A program made the translations under genes and the position numbers. Below, one piece after another: positions 1-8,286 of a stretch of DNA of 21,190 nt. The first letter of the stretch is position 1, and the number at the start of each line of letters is the position of its first letter. Under the pieces are notes generated by a model. The model saw nothing but the letters and a program-made list of their open reading frames with translations. It had not been told where the DNA came from and did no database searches. The DNA comes from Rhodospirillaceae bacterium (GTDB lineage Bacteria > Pseudomonadota > Alphaproteobacteria > UBA8366 > GCA-2717185), in NCBI GenBank assembly GCA_002717185.1, contig PBDC01000070.1, positions 1 through 21,190 on the forward strand, written 5' to 3'.

Positions 1-1247
1 CCGAAGCGATTATCGAAACGATCGAACAAGGCTGCGACGGGCTATTCCTCGATTTACACGGTGCCATGGTGACGCAGGTTCACAACGATGGCGAAGGCGA
101 CCTACTGACACGCATCCGCGCCGCGGCACCCGACTTGCCGATTGCCGTCGCACTCGATTTTCATACCAATTTGTCAGCAGCGATTGTCGAAAATGCAACA
201 GTCATAGCTGGCTACCAAACCTATCCGCACATCGACATGTACGAAACCGGTGCGCGCGCCGGCCGCTCTTTGATACGCACATTGAACGGCGAGGTAAAAC
301 CTGTGATGGCATGGCACTCGCTGCCAGTCCTTACTCACATGAACCGCCACGCACCTTCGATGCAGCCGATGAAGGATATGTATACCAAAGCGATCGCAGC
401 GGAACGTTCGGGTGAGGTGCTGAACGCCTCAATCTTCGGCTGCTTTCCTTTGGCCGACATACCGCATGTGGGGTTGAGTGCCGTCGTGGTCGCAGACGGC
501 AACAAGGACAGTGCGGAACGTCTGCTTTACGACATCATGCAAGAAGGCTGGAATAGGCGCGAAGAATTCGTCTTCCCAGTCGAGCCGATCGAAAAATCAG
601 TCTCACACGCAAAAACGCTCGACGAAGGACCGGTGATCCTGATCGATCATGGCGATAATACCGGGTCGGGCGGCAATCAGGACGTCATGGCGGTACTAGC
701 CGAGGTGATCCGCCAGGATCTGGACAATGTGTGCGCTGGCCCATTCTGCGATCCAGCGACTGTAGGACAGCTCATCGATGCCGGCGTCGGTGCCACCGTC
801 ACGGTCCAACTTGGCGGAAAAATTGACATGCCTGCTATGGGCCTGAAGGGTGAGCCTCTAGAGGTGACAGGCATCGTCCGGCGTATCACCGATGGCAGCT
901 TCACGATCACCGGCCCGATGTTCACCGGAGTAAAGTTCAATATCGGTCGATGTGCCGTGCTCGATACCGGTAAAATTGAGATCGTGATCAGCGAAGGCCG
1001 TTATGAGCCATTCGACGTCGGTGCCTATACGCATGTGGGTATCGACCCGTCGCGCAAAAAATACGTGCTGCTGAAAAGCCGTCAGCATTTCCGCGCTGGA
1101 TTCGAACCGATCGCCAAGCACATCGTCATGGTTTCCGGCCCCGGCACCTGCACATCCGACTACAGTCTGTTCCCTTGGAAAAATGTCCGACGCCCAATTT
1201 ACCCACTCGACCCGGATACGGAATCGAACCTTCCAACACAAGCCTGA
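1..1247 (+). CDS. M81 family (MlrC-like) metallopeptidase, 5' truncated
   Basis: The reading frame is open from base 3, so the start lies to the left of the window; the ATG at 66 is internal. Before it the frame already encodes the conserved strand LDLHGAM. Metal-ligand motifs follow: DFHTN (bases 156-170) and YQTYPHIDMYETG (about 213-251), in which an Asp and two His are the expected zinc ligands of the MlrC family. The C-terminal half has the glycine-rich DNTGSGGNQDV segment typical of the MlrC C-terminal domain. MlrC (microcystinase C) hydrolyses linearised microcystin; most relatives have unknown amide or peptide substrates, so only the family is claimed. It is probably cytoplasmic. It stands alone on its strand, facing a minus-strand pair across 243 bases. 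Base use looks like that of its neighbours. Confidence 0.9.
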   Translation, partial: EAIIETIEQGCDGLFLDLHGAMVTQVHNDGEGDLLTRIRAAAPDLPIAVALDFHTNLSAAIVENATVIAGYQTYPHIDMYETGARAGRSLIRTLNGEVKPVMAWHSLPVLTHMNRHAPSMQPMKDMYTKAIAAERSGEVLNASIFGCFPLADIPHVGLSAVVVADGNKDSAERLLYDIMQEGWNRREEFVFPVEPIEKSVSHAKTLDEGPVILIDHGDNTGSGGNQDVMAVLAEVIRQDLDNVCAGPFCDPATVGQLIDAGVGATVTVQLGGKIDMPAMGLKGEPLEVTGIVRRITDGSFTITGPMFTGVKFNIGRCAVLDTGKIEIVISEGRYEPFDVGAYTHVGIDPSRKKYVLLKSRQHFRAGFEPIAKHIVMVSGPGTCTSDYSLFPWKNVRRPIYPLDPDTESNLPTQA

Positions 1248-1490
1248 CCGCTTTTCAGCTACGTCAATCTAGCAAGATGGATGCACCATTCGTTGCGAAT
1301 GACGCGAGATAGGCATCACGGAAATCGCTTTTCAATAACTAAGGGATACGTTGGAAACGGTACTGGGCAGCTGCGCCTCCGACCAAGAATTTAACTCTGG
1401 ATCCTGCAGTCACAAAAACTCACCTTACGCTGCGCTGTAAGTTAGCAACTGCGTGACGAAGTTGATCGACAGTTGACAACAGAGCACGGC

Positions 1491-1901
1491 CTAAACCGCC
1501 GCAATCGTCTGAACTTCGACAAGGAACTCCTCCTTCACTAGTCGATCGACCATGAGCAGTGTGTTCGGCGGGTATGCACCGTTCGGAAAGAAGTTCGGAA
1601 ACTCGCGCAGACGAAATTCCATGAAGTTAGGAATGTCCTGACTGTGCACCAGATAGGTGGTGAACTGCACCACATTGCCCCAACCTACGCCCTCAGCCGA
1701 CAAAGCTTTTTCAATATTCCCAAAGACCTGGGAGCATTGAGCGTCGAAGTCGCCAATACCAATGGAATTGCCATCATTATCGGCTGACAGCGAGCCGGCA
1801 ATGAACAAAAACTCGGAAGCCTTTACCCGCGTAATCTGTGAGTATTGGCCCAGCGGCGTGCCGAGGCTCTCCGGGTTGTAAATCTTAATGTCAGCAGTCA
1901 C
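1491..1901 (-). CDS. RidA/YjgF-family protein lacking the catalytic arginine
   Basis: A 136-residue protein with the chorismate-mutase-like RidA fold: FLFIAGSLSA near residue 31, the FGNIEKALSAEG helix near 60, a TTYLVHSQDI strand near 81, and a C-terminal VDRLVKEEFLVEVQTIA strand. Canonical RidA uses an arginine in the late P-x-R motif to hold the carboxylate of 2-imino acids. Here the segment reads PPNTLLMVDR, with Asn113 in that place, so classic imine deaminase activity is doubtful and it probably belongs to an Arg-less Rid subgroup. The start is GTG at 1901, preceded six bases away by AAGAGGT (1914-1908). The stop of the upstream dehydrogenase ends at 1915, so the two genes are separated by 13 bases and are surely co-transcribed. 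Confidence 0.9.
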   Translation of the reverse strand: MTADIKIYNPESLGTPLGQYSQITRVKASEFLFIAGSLSADNDGNSIGIGDFDAQCSQVFGNIEKALSAEGVGWGNVVQFTTYLVHSQDIPNFMEFRLREFPNFFPNGAYPPNTLLMVDRLVKEEFLVEVQTIAAV

Positions 1902-1914
1902 CTCTTCACCTCTT

Positions 1915-2847
1915 TCAACTTGAATTCAGACCCTTCACAACCTTCTCACTTAGCAATTTCAACGCATCTTCGAAGGACGGGTTGATGCCATCAGCTGGCT
2001 GGATCGCAGCTTCGACCGTTCGTGCATGCGATCGGCGCGTCGCAGCAGACATAATCGGCTCCATGCCAAGCTCTGCAAGGTTTTCCATCACCTTTTCGAC
2101 TTCCTCCATGCGGCGCTTGGCGTGGTTTGTATGGCTGGCAGTCAGCGACTTGACCATACCGGGAAAGGTGCGGTCGTCGATATCCGCAAAACAGGCGAGC
2201 ACTTCCTCCGTCAAACCCGCCCGGTGAGCTGCAACCATGCATTCAACACCAAGCGCCTCAAGTCCCTTTACCATGATTGAGCGGATTATCTTGACCGATG
2301 AAGAGTCGCCAGCGCAGTTGCTCATCACGCTTACATCGAATCCGAGCGGCTTCATCCAAGCAGCCGCCCGCTCAGCCATCGGCCCGGACAGCACGAATGG
2401 TGCGCGATAGCCGTACGTACTAAAACCACCCATTGCCGCGATATCCACATAGTGAACTCCCACCGCCTCTACCAGAGCCGCGATATCGGCCTTCTGCTTG
2501 CCCGTCAATGTATTGACATCAAGATACAGCGTCCCTGGCGTAAGCCACTCGCGTGCGGCCTCTGCAGCTCCCTTAGCGTCTGTACCCGTCACCACAGAAA
2601 TTACCAGGCCGGCGGTGCCCAGCGCCTCGGTGTAACGGTCATCAAGCTCGACACCTATCTCTTGCGCTCGTTCGGTAATAGCCGGTCCGCGGACATTATC
2701 CTTCTGTGCCGTATCTACCCCGATGAGACGTCGCGTCGCATCTTTGCTAAGCCAGTGTTCCGCAAGACCCCGGGAAATCGCTGTCCCAGCCTCGCCGAGC
2801 CCCAGCAGTGCAACTGTAGTGATATCGTCGGACGTTTTCTCCGTCAT
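1915..2847 (-). CDS. NAD(P)-binding beta-hydroxyacid / 6-phosphogluconate dehydrogenase-like protein (DUF1932)
   Basis: 310 residues. The N-terminal Rossmann fold has GLGEAG at residues 16-21 and an acidic residue (Asp45) after the second strand, suggesting NAD over NADP. LYLDVNTLTGKQ (108-118) is the substrate-side loop of 3-hydroxyacid dehydrogenases. Lys186 in GDSSSVKIIRS sits where the family's catalytic lysine lies. The C-terminal half (about 190-260) matches the helical DUF1932 domain seen in putative phosphogluconate dehydrogenases. The predicted role is NAD-dependent oxidation of a small 3-hydroxyacid, or the reverse; the substrate is unknown. ATG at 2847 has a modest AGGGA upstream. 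It is the first gene of a pair with the RidA paralogue and diverges from the 2-hydroxyacid dehydrogenase. Confidence 0.85.
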   Translation of the reverse strand: MTEKTSDDITTVALLGLGEAGTAISRGLAEHWLSKDATRRLIGVDTAQKDNVRGPAITERAQEIGVELDDRYTEALGTAGLVISVVTGTDAKGAAEAAREWLTPGTLYLDVNTLTGKQKADIAALVEAVGVHYVDIAAMGGFSTYGYRAPFVLSGPMAERAAAWMKPLGFDVSVMSNCAGDSSSVKIIRSIMVKGLEALGVECMVAAHRAGLTEEVLACFADIDDRTFPGMVKSLTASHTNHAKRRMEEVEKVMENLAELGMEPIMSAATRRSHARTVEAAIQPADGINPSFEDALKLLSEKVVKGLNSS

Positions 2848-2947
2848 CTTTTGTTCCCTGGAGTTTCTTTTTCTCGATCCCGCACAGTATAAACGCCGCG
2901 GCGGCTGGCTCGACCACCGTACTCGAAAATTCTCGATAGGTTCGCAC
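2848..2947. promoter_or_regulatory. divergent intergenic control region with a 14-base imperfect palindrome
   Basis: About 100 bases separate two divergent transcription units, so both promoters should lie here or just inside the genes. TCGAAAATTCTCGA at 2923-2936 is a palindrome with one mismatched pair out of seven. TTCTCGAT occurs twice in direct orientation (2871-2878 and 2930-2937), the second copy overlapping the palindrome. TATAAA at about 2888-2893 could be a plus-strand -10 element, but no good -35 is visible. An operator is an inference from symmetry and position only. Confidence 0.3.
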
Positions 2948-3919
2948 TTGCCCTACAAAATACTTATTACTGCACCAACGTTGGCTGAAAAGGCGATGGA
3001 GATGTTGGAGACACACAAGGCCACGGTTTTCACGATACCGGACGGCTCACCTGACTCTATGATCTTCGATATCGCGTCGCAGGAGCAGGTGGACGGTATC
3101 ATCGTCCGCATTGGCGAGATCGACGCGCAAGTCATCGATGCGTCGGCCAGCCTGCGGGTCCTATCTAAGAACGGCATCGGCGTTGACAATGTGGATGTCG
3201 CACACGCGACGCGAAAAGGCATTCCGGTTGTTAACGGCCGCAATTCAAATTCTCAATCGGTTGCCGAGCACGCGCTCGGCATGATGATTGCTCTGATGAA
3301 AGATTTCCGGCGTCTTGATGCCAGTGTCCGCGAGGGCAAGTGGGAGAAAGCAACCTTTCAAGGCATCGAACTGCAAGGTAAACATGTAGGGTTAATCGGA
3401 TTCGGTGGCAATGGCAGCGCATTGGCGAAGCTACTGCAGCCCTTCGGTGTCCGCATCACCGCCTACGATCCGTACCTAAAGCACGATGCGTTCTTCGGTG
3501 ACGTGACACGCGCGGCCGCGCTCGACGATTTCATCGCCGATGTGGATATCTTAAGCATACATTGCCCGCGCACCGACGAGACCGAAGGAATGATTGACGC
3601 GGCCCGTTTCATGCAGATGAAACCGACCGCTTACCTGATTAACTGTGCCCGTGGCGGGATTGTGGATGAAGAGGCCCTAGTCAAGGCCTTACGAACCGGC
3701 AGCATCACTGCTGCAGGGATCGATGTATTCGACATCGAGGCACCGCCGAAGGATCACTCCCTTTGGGGTTTGCCAAACGTTCTGCTTAGCCCGCATATCG
3801 CTGGCGTGAGCCATGAATCCTTCGAACGCATGGGCATCATGGCAGTGGAAAATGCCTATAAAATCCTAAATGGCGACCCAATCGATCCTAACTGCGTCGT
3901 CAATCCAAGCACTTTATAA
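2948..3919 (+). CDS. D-isomer-specific 2-hydroxyacid dehydrogenase (phosphoglycerate dehydrogenase-like)
   Basis: 323 residues from a TTG start at 2948. The open frame reaches back to an ATG at 2723, but that extension runs antisense through the neighbouring dehydrogenase and reads as non-protein; family similarity begins at YKILITAPT. AGG of GATAGG lies about eight bases before the TTG. The NAD-binding domain shows GFGGNG (151-156) and Asp174 at the end of the second strand, pointing to NAD. The catalytic triad is complete: Arg235 (NCARGG), Glu264 (DVFDIEAP) and His283 (LSPHIAG). It reversibly oxidises a D-2-hydroxyacid to a 2-oxoacid in the cytoplasm; there is no C-terminal ACT domain, so it is not the regulated SerA type. 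It is followed at 17 bases by the alpha/beta hydrolase. Confidence 0.9.
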   Translation: MPYKILITAPTLAEKAMEMLETHKATVFTIPDGSPDSMIFDIASQEQVDGIIVRIGEIDAQVIDASASLRVLSKNGIGVDNVDVAHATRKGIPVVNGRNSNSQSVAEHALGMMIALMKDFRRLDASVREGKWEKATFQGIELQGKHVGLIGFGGNGSALAKLLQPFGVRITAYDPYLKHDAFFGDVTRAAALDDFIADVDILSIHCPRTDETEGMIDAARFMQMKPTAYLINCARGGIVDEEALVKALRTGSITAAGIDVFDIEAPPKDHSLWGLPNVLLSPHIAGVSHESFERMGIMAVENAYKILNGDPIDPNCVVNPSTL

Positions 3920-3936
3920 ATTTGGAAACGATTCCC

Positions 3937-4800
3937 ATGGAAGAGATACTGAACGCCGACCTCACACCGGCGGAGATCGATCGGCAGTTCGAGGCGTCAG
4001 GCGAGCGGCTGACAACGCCTTGTTACGACGGTGAGATGGTCTGGCGGATCTGGGGCGAAGGGCCACCACTAGTGTTGTTGCATGGCGGCTACGGGTCCTG
4101 GCGTCATTGGATAAAAAATATCGGATACTTGTCACAGAGCCGGCGCGTCTTCGTCGCGGACAATCCAGGTCTGGGCGATTCCGCATCCGTTCCCCTACCC
4201 CACAGCGGAGAAAAACTCGCGGCCGTTATCGTCGAGGGCATCAAGCAACTGATCCCCGCACCGTCAAACTTCGACCTCGTCGGGTTTTCCTTCGGCGGTC
4301 TGCTCGGCGGCCATGTTGCATCTATCATGGGCGATCGAGTACGCAATCTTGTGGTTGTCGCACCTGGCGGACTCGGTATTCCTCGAACGACGGAACGACC
4401 ACCGCTTGCCAAGATCCGGCCGCACATGGCGAAGCAAGAGCTCGTCGACGCGCACCGACACAATCTCTCCGTCATCATGTTCCACGACGTAAATAAGATC
4501 GATGATCTTGCGCTATATCTGCAACAGGAAACCGTAAAACGCGCCCGGGTGAAAAGTCCGCTCATCGCGCGAACAGACACACTTGCGCGGGTACTGCCCA
4601 ACATCACGGCCAATATGAATGCAATTTACGGCGAAATGGACGACGCCACCGGTGATGGTCTGGAACGTCGCAAAAAACTATTCCGCAGCATCCATCCAAG
4701 CATCGACTTCCGTGTCATCAATGGTGCGGGCCACTGGGTGATGTACGAAAAACCTGATATTTTTAACGTAATGGTGCTAGAGATGATCTCTCGCGAATAG
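3937..4800 (+). CDS. alpha/beta hydrolase (MhpC-type)
   Basis: 287 residues from ATG 3937, which has GGAAA about ten bases upstream; a TTG in frame at 3922 is less likely. It has a complete alpha/beta hydrolase core: oxyanion loop LLHGGYGSW (from residue 47), nucleophile elbow GFSFGG with Ser118, an acidic turn IYGEMDD (Asp235) and the catalytic His266 in NGAGHWVMYEKP. It resembles esterases and C-C bond hydrolases of ring-cleavage pathways; the substrate cannot be fixed. It probably works with the preceding 2-hydroxyacid dehydrogenase in one operon, for example hydrolysing an ester or a cleavage product. Its stop codon is three bases from the stop of the convergent DapA-family gene. Confidence 0.9.
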   Translation: MEEILNADLTPAEIDRQFEASGERLTTPCYDGEMVWRIWGEGPPLVLLHGGYGSWRHWIKNIGYLSQSRRVFVADNPGLGDSASVPLPHSGEKLAAVIVEGIKQLIPAPSNFDLVGFSFGGLLGGHVASIMGDRVRNLVVVAPGGLGIPRTTERPPLAKIRPHMAKQELVDAHRHNLSVIMFHDVNKIDDLALYLQQETVKRARVKSPLIARTDTLARVLPNITANMNAIYGEMDDATGDGLERRKKLFRSIHPSIDFRVINGAGHWVMYEKPDIFNVMVLEMISRE

Positions 4801-4810
4801 CCCCTATTCG
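4794..4810. terminator. short perfect hairpin built from two facing stop codons
   Basis: CGAATAG (4794-4800), loop CCC, CTATTCG (4804-4810): a 7-bp perfect stem. The TAG of the plus-strand hydrolase and the TAG of the minus-strand aldolase form the inner part of the two arms. There is no T-run on either side, so intrinsic termination is doubtful, although it could help bidirectional termination or 3' end protection. Confidence 0.3.
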
Positions 4811-5730
4811 GCTGCCACCGCCATGGTAAACCCGTACTGCTTGTCAAGCTCAAGTTCGCGCAAAATATCGAGTCCACGCAGCAGCGCTTCACCTTGAAAG
4901 CCTGTTAGCGGCCGCCGTAAGTCGCCCGCCGGCAGACCGACAGCGCGCATCAGCGATTTCACGGGCACTGGATTGATCGCAGAGTATGTAAAGTGCAGCA
5001 TCGGCAGCATCCGCAGCCACATCCGTTTGAAATTCTCCGCATCCTCGAAATTGTCCCACGGCTTGGAAATGACCGCCATCTCAGCCGGGATGATGTTGCC
5101 CGACATGTTCGCTGTACCCTGTCCGCCGAGCGACATTGTCGGCACGACTAGACCGAGATTGGGCGAGTCGCAGCACATCAGCGACATGTCCGGATTGCCG
5201 GCAGCCAGCTTTGCTGCCTGCCCAACCCGACCGGTAGATTCTTTGTTCACCACAATGTTCGGATGTTTAGCCAAACGCAAGATCGCCTCGGCCGATAGAT
5301 CCGTCGCCACGCGGGGCGGGTTATTGTAGATGCCAACCGGAATGTCGCTCGCCTCTGCTACATCGAAGAAAAATTGTTCGATATCGGCTTCTGGCGCGCA
5401 GATATAGGCTGGCGCTGCAATGATTGTACCGTCCGCGCCGTTCGCCGCAGCGTGCTGTACATAATCTATAGTAGTCTGCGTGTTGTTCCCGGTGCAGCCA
5501 TAATAGAACTGCATCCCACCGGTCTTGAACTTAATAGTTTCCTCAACGATGCGATGCCGTTCTTCCTGGCTCAGCATTGAAACCTCACCAGTAGAGCCCA
5601 TTATGAGCACAACACTGGTGCCGTTACGTTCCTGGAAATCCAGCAGTGTTCGGAAACCGCCGTAATCAATAGATCCGTCCCGATTGAACGGAGTAATCAT
5701 AGCCACGAATGAACCGGTGGGTTTTTGCAT
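4804..5730 (-). CDS. DapA/N-acetylneuraminate lyase-family class I aldolase or hydratase
   Basis: 308 residues forming a TIM barrel. N-terminal VAMITPFNRDGSID, then MGSTGE (residues 44-49), Tyr135 in GIYNNPPR and the Schiff-base Lys163 in VVNKEST are the family's hallmark residues. DHDPS proper has GTTGE; the Ser in place of the first Thr, together with the setting, argues against a lysine biosynthesis role. Likely reactions are pyruvate-type aldol cleavage or hydration-aldol cleavage of a catabolic intermediate. The start is taken as ATG 5730, with GGAG six bases upstream (5740-5737); an ATG at 5742 has no ribosome site. It lies 44 bases downstream of the TauD/TfdA gene and is probably the last gene of an MFS-dioxygenase-aldolase operon. 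Confidence 0.9.
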   Translation of the reverse strand: MQKPTGSFVAMITPFNRDGSIDYGGFRTLLDFQERNGTSVVLIMGSTGEVSMLSQEERHRIVEETIKFKTGGMQFYYGCTGNNTQTTIDYVQHAAANGADGTIIAAPAYICAPEADIEQFFFDVAEASDIPVGIYNNPPRVATDLSAEAILRLAKHPNIVVNKESTGRVGQAAKLAAGNPDMSLMCCDSPNLGLVVPTMSLGGQGTANMSGNIIPAEMAVISKPWDNFEDAENFKRMWLRMLPMLHFTYSAINPVPVKSLMRAVGLPAGDLRRPLTGFQGEALLRGLDILRELELDKQYGFTMAVAAE

Positions 5731-5774
5731 CGTACTCTCCATCGCTAGAAACGCGCGCTATAAGACCATAACCG

Positions 5775-6848
5775 TCACACTGGTTCCAGTGAGACGTGCG
5801 GCATCGCACCTTCGATAAACATGCCACCGCGATCGCCAATTTTGATCTGACCATTATATTTGTCAGAGAAACTTTCTGGCAGAGGCCGTCCGTCCGGCGG
5901 GCACAGCCAAAGCCGAAGCAAGTGCCGCTTCTTATCTGGATAGTCTTCAAACGCCGTTCGGTCGTGCAAGATTTGATGATTATGCACAAATTGCATATCG
6001 CCTCGTTCGAAATCCATAAACATCGCTAGTTCATCCGCTAGCGTTTCAAACAAGTCGAGGGCTTCTTTTTCCTCTTGTGCCAACGCCGGCAACTCCGGGA
6101 ACCGCCGTGCAGACTCGATATAGCGCCGCACGAGTTGGCTAGTGAGTTCTCCTTCATACCAGGCAAAGACGGGAGCGGTATAGTAGGGGTTGCGGCCAGG
6201 CGGCACCTCTCCTCGGCGATCCGCATCAAATAGTCGAAACAGCACCCGCACCAAATCTGGCCGACGCGAGAGCATTTCGTTAAAAATCGTGACTGCGCTA
6301 ACCAAGCTGCTCAACCCACCTGATTTTGCTTTCTCAAAGCAAAGCAACGATACGATGTCACAGGTATCTACATGGTAGGTCTGCCGTGCCGAGGTTTGAT
6401 AGATACGCGCGTTCGTATCGTGTTCATGACGCCCCATGTCAATCACATGACCAAGCAGATGACCCTTACCGTTCTGCGGCACCGCGCGCCCGAAATAGCA
6501 ACCAATGCCCCAGTAGATCAGCGCTGCATCTTCCAGCGAATAGCGGTCGAGTGGTAGCCCACGGATTAGGACAAAGCCCCTGCCACGCAAAACATCACCG
6601 CGCAATCGGTCCAAGGTTGACCCAAACGATGGCAAAGGAAACTGGTCCCGCGTAACATTAGCGATATTGAGACCTGCGGCGCGAACCGAACTCAAGGCAA
6701 AGTGCAGTTCAGAAAGCTCAGCAGAGGTAAGCGCATGGATCCAAGACGTGGAGGCTTCCATCGCTTTGCCATACCATGCTGCCGGCCCCGAAATTGGGCC
6801 TTCAGGCATTGGCACAGTGGGTTCACTTTCTGCGGCCGTTTCTAGCAT
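5775..6848 (-). CDS. TauD/TfdA-family Fe(II)/2-oxoglutarate-dependent dioxygenase (long form)
   Basis: 357 residues, longer than TauD (about 280), like the gamma-butyrobetaine-hydroxylase-like branch. The iron triad is visible: His159 and Asp161 in TYHVDTCD, and His295 in HQILHDRTAF. Arg308, thirteen residues on, has the spacing expected of the 2-oxoglutarate-binding arginine. GFVLIRGLPLD near residue 91 is the usual early core strand. It should hydroxylate or oxidatively cleave a small carboxylate with release of succinate and CO2; the substrate is unknown. ATG 6848 has only a weak ribosome site. An MFS gene ends 68 bases upstream and the DapA-family gene begins 44 bases downstream, all on one strand, suggesting a carrier supplying the substrate and an aldolase acting on the product. 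Confidence 0.9.
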   Translation of the reverse strand: MLETAAESEPTVPMPEGPISGPAAWYGKAMEASTSWIHALTSAELSELHFALSSVRAAGLNIANVTRDQFPLPSFGSTLDRLRGDVLRGRGFVLIRGLPLDRYSLEDAALIYWGIGCYFGRAVPQNGKGHLLGHVIDMGRHEHDTNARIYQTSARQTYHVDTCDIVSLLCFEKAKSGGLSSLVSAVTIFNEMLSRRPDLVRVLFRLFDADRRGEVPPGRNPYYTAPVFAWYEGELTSQLVRRYIESARRFPELPALAQEEKEALDLFETLADELAMFMDFERGDMQFVHNHQILHDRTAFEDYPDKKRHLLRLWLCPPDGRPLPESFSDKYNGQIKIGDRGGMFIEGAMPHVSLEPV

Positions 6849-6916
6849 CTTTAAGGCTCAATTGGTTTGATCAGACACTAAATTATAGCCGAAAACCCAA
6901 CGCCCGCGATATGCCC

Positions 6917-8179
6917 CTATTCTGCTGGTGCAGGTCCCGAATCTGGCTGCGGCAGCGACTTGGGCAGGCTCAGCACTGCGCCCATTATCACGATTGCAGC
7001 GCCAGCCAAAATCAAAAATAATGTGTCGAAACCCCAATTGTCGTATACGAACGCGATCATCGGTAATGATGCCGCGAGCACGGTAAAACTTACTACGTAG
7101 CGGACACCATAGATGCGCGCCCGATAGGCGCCACTGGCCGTTTTGCCAATCATGTAGTCGTTGATTGGGATTTGGCCGAACGCGCCCAGCATGAAGCCGA
7201 AAGCAACGGCCAGTGCAATACCATCCGTCAGGCCCGGCATCAGGGCGAAGAAGATGATTTGGATCAGGGCGACAACCATATACACGTTACGTGGACCGTA
7301 ACGGTCGAGCATACTACCGACTATAAGCTGCGCGATGGAGGCAACCGCGAAAACCACAAAGGCCAACGTGCCTATAACCGCCGCCAGGCCATCCTCATTG
7401 CCGTCCGCAAAACCTTCCAGCAAACCGGACAGTTCAGTCGCCAAGCCCTGCAGCCGCTCGTCAAAAATCTTCGGCAAGGCGAAAGTCGTCGACTGAAAGA
7501 TGATCGACCCGACCGCCGCGGTCACGAAGACAATTATTGCAACACGAATGATCGCTGAGCGGTATGAACTCGACATGGGACCAACCATAGCGGGCCCCTT
7601 GTTATTTTTTACATCCAGACCGGCCCGAAATTCATCTCGCCGCAGCACAAAATAGGCCAGTCCCATGGCGATCGCGAACGCCCCTGGGAGGATAAATGCC
7701 ATGCGCCAGCCAGAGAAATCGATCAGATAGCCGGTGATCAGAGCCGCCGCCGCGACACCCAGATTACCCCAAACGCCATTCATGGCGATGCGCATTCCGG
7801 TGTCCTTCCACCTCATCGTGACGATCGCGAGGCCTACCGGATGATAGATCGCCGCAAACATACCGATCACGAAGAGACCAATGCCGATCTGCAGCGGTGT
7901 TTGCGCGCAACCAGTCGCAATCGAGACCAAGCCAATACCGATGAAGAAGACGCACATCATGCCGTCCTTACTCCATTTATCGGCTATCCAGCCTGCGGGT
8001 ACGGAAAATAGGCCGAAAGCGAAGAAGCCCGGGGTCGCATAGGCCAGCAACTCAGCATAGCCGACATTCCATTCGCGGTAGAGCACCAATGCCGCCACCG
8101 TCGCGAAGACCAGCATGAACAGGTGGTCGAGGAAATGTCCGATGTTCAGCAGTAGGAAATAGGTTCGGTCTCGGTCCAT
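6917..8179 (-). CDS. MFS transporter, 12 TM
   Basis: 420 residues from ATG 8179. Strong hydrophobic segments begin at residue 7 (TYFLLLNIGHFLDHLFMLVF). Motif A is present as GWIADKWSKDG (about 63-73) and repeated in the second half as GSMLDRYGPRN, marking the two six-helix domains. A hydrophilic stretch in the middle is the usual cytoplasmic loop. The start choice rests on AGGTGAAGGA (8199-8190) ten bases upstream; in-frame ATG 8233 and TTG 8251 would add a polar tail without a good ribosome site. It is an inner-membrane secondary carrier, likely proton-driven, of unknown substrate; its place ahead of a dioxygenase and an aldolase suggests uptake of their substrate. It diverges from the GAF gene. 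Confidence 0.88.
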   Translation of the reverse strand: MDRDRTYFLLLNIGHFLDHLFMLVFATVAALVLYREWNVGYAELLAYATPGFFAFGLFSVPAGWIADKWSKDGMMCVFFIGIGLVSIATGCAQTPLQIGIGLFVIGMFAAIYHPVGLAIVTMRWKDTGMRIAMNGVWGNLGVAAAALITGYLIDFSGWRMAFILPGAFAIAMGLAYFVLRRDEFRAGLDVKNNKGPAMVGPMSSSYRSAIIRVAIIVFVTAAVGSIIFQSTTFALPKIFDERLQGLATELSGLLEGFADGNEDGLAAVIGTLAFVVFAVASIAQLIVGSMLDRYGPRNVYMVVALIQIIFFALMPGLTDGIALAVAFGFMLGAFGQIPINDYMIGKTASGAYRARIYGVRYVVSFTVLAASLPMIAFVYDNWGFDTLFLILAGAAIVIMGAVLSLPKSLPQPDSGPAPAE

Positions 8180-8286
8180 TATGCTGGTATCCTTCACCTG
8201 GGGCCCATGCGCATCCGCGGGCATATCCGCCATCTCTAATAGGTTAAGCAACGTCAGAACTGGGACAACAAAAAAAGATCCTGATC

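Noticed and set aside
1288..1300. small hairpin ATTCG-TTG-CGAAT after the metallopeptidase gene
   Set aside because: Only five pairs and no T-run; too weak to call a terminator.
2723..2947. N-terminal extension of the 2-hydroxyacid dehydrogenase to ATG 2723
   Set aside because: It runs antisense through the start of the DUF1932 gene and has no family similarity; the TTG at 2948 with a nearby AGG fits family length better.
4104..4613. 169-codon minus-strand frame
   Set aside because: Antisense to the alpha/beta hydrolase, which has a complete catalytic triad; no domain is seen in the antisense product.
4804..5730. lysine biosynthesis DapA (4-hydroxy-tetrahydrodipicolinate synthase)
   Set aside because: GSTGE replaces GTTGE and the gene lies in a catabolic operon with an MFS carrier and a dioxygenase, so only the superfamily is claimed.
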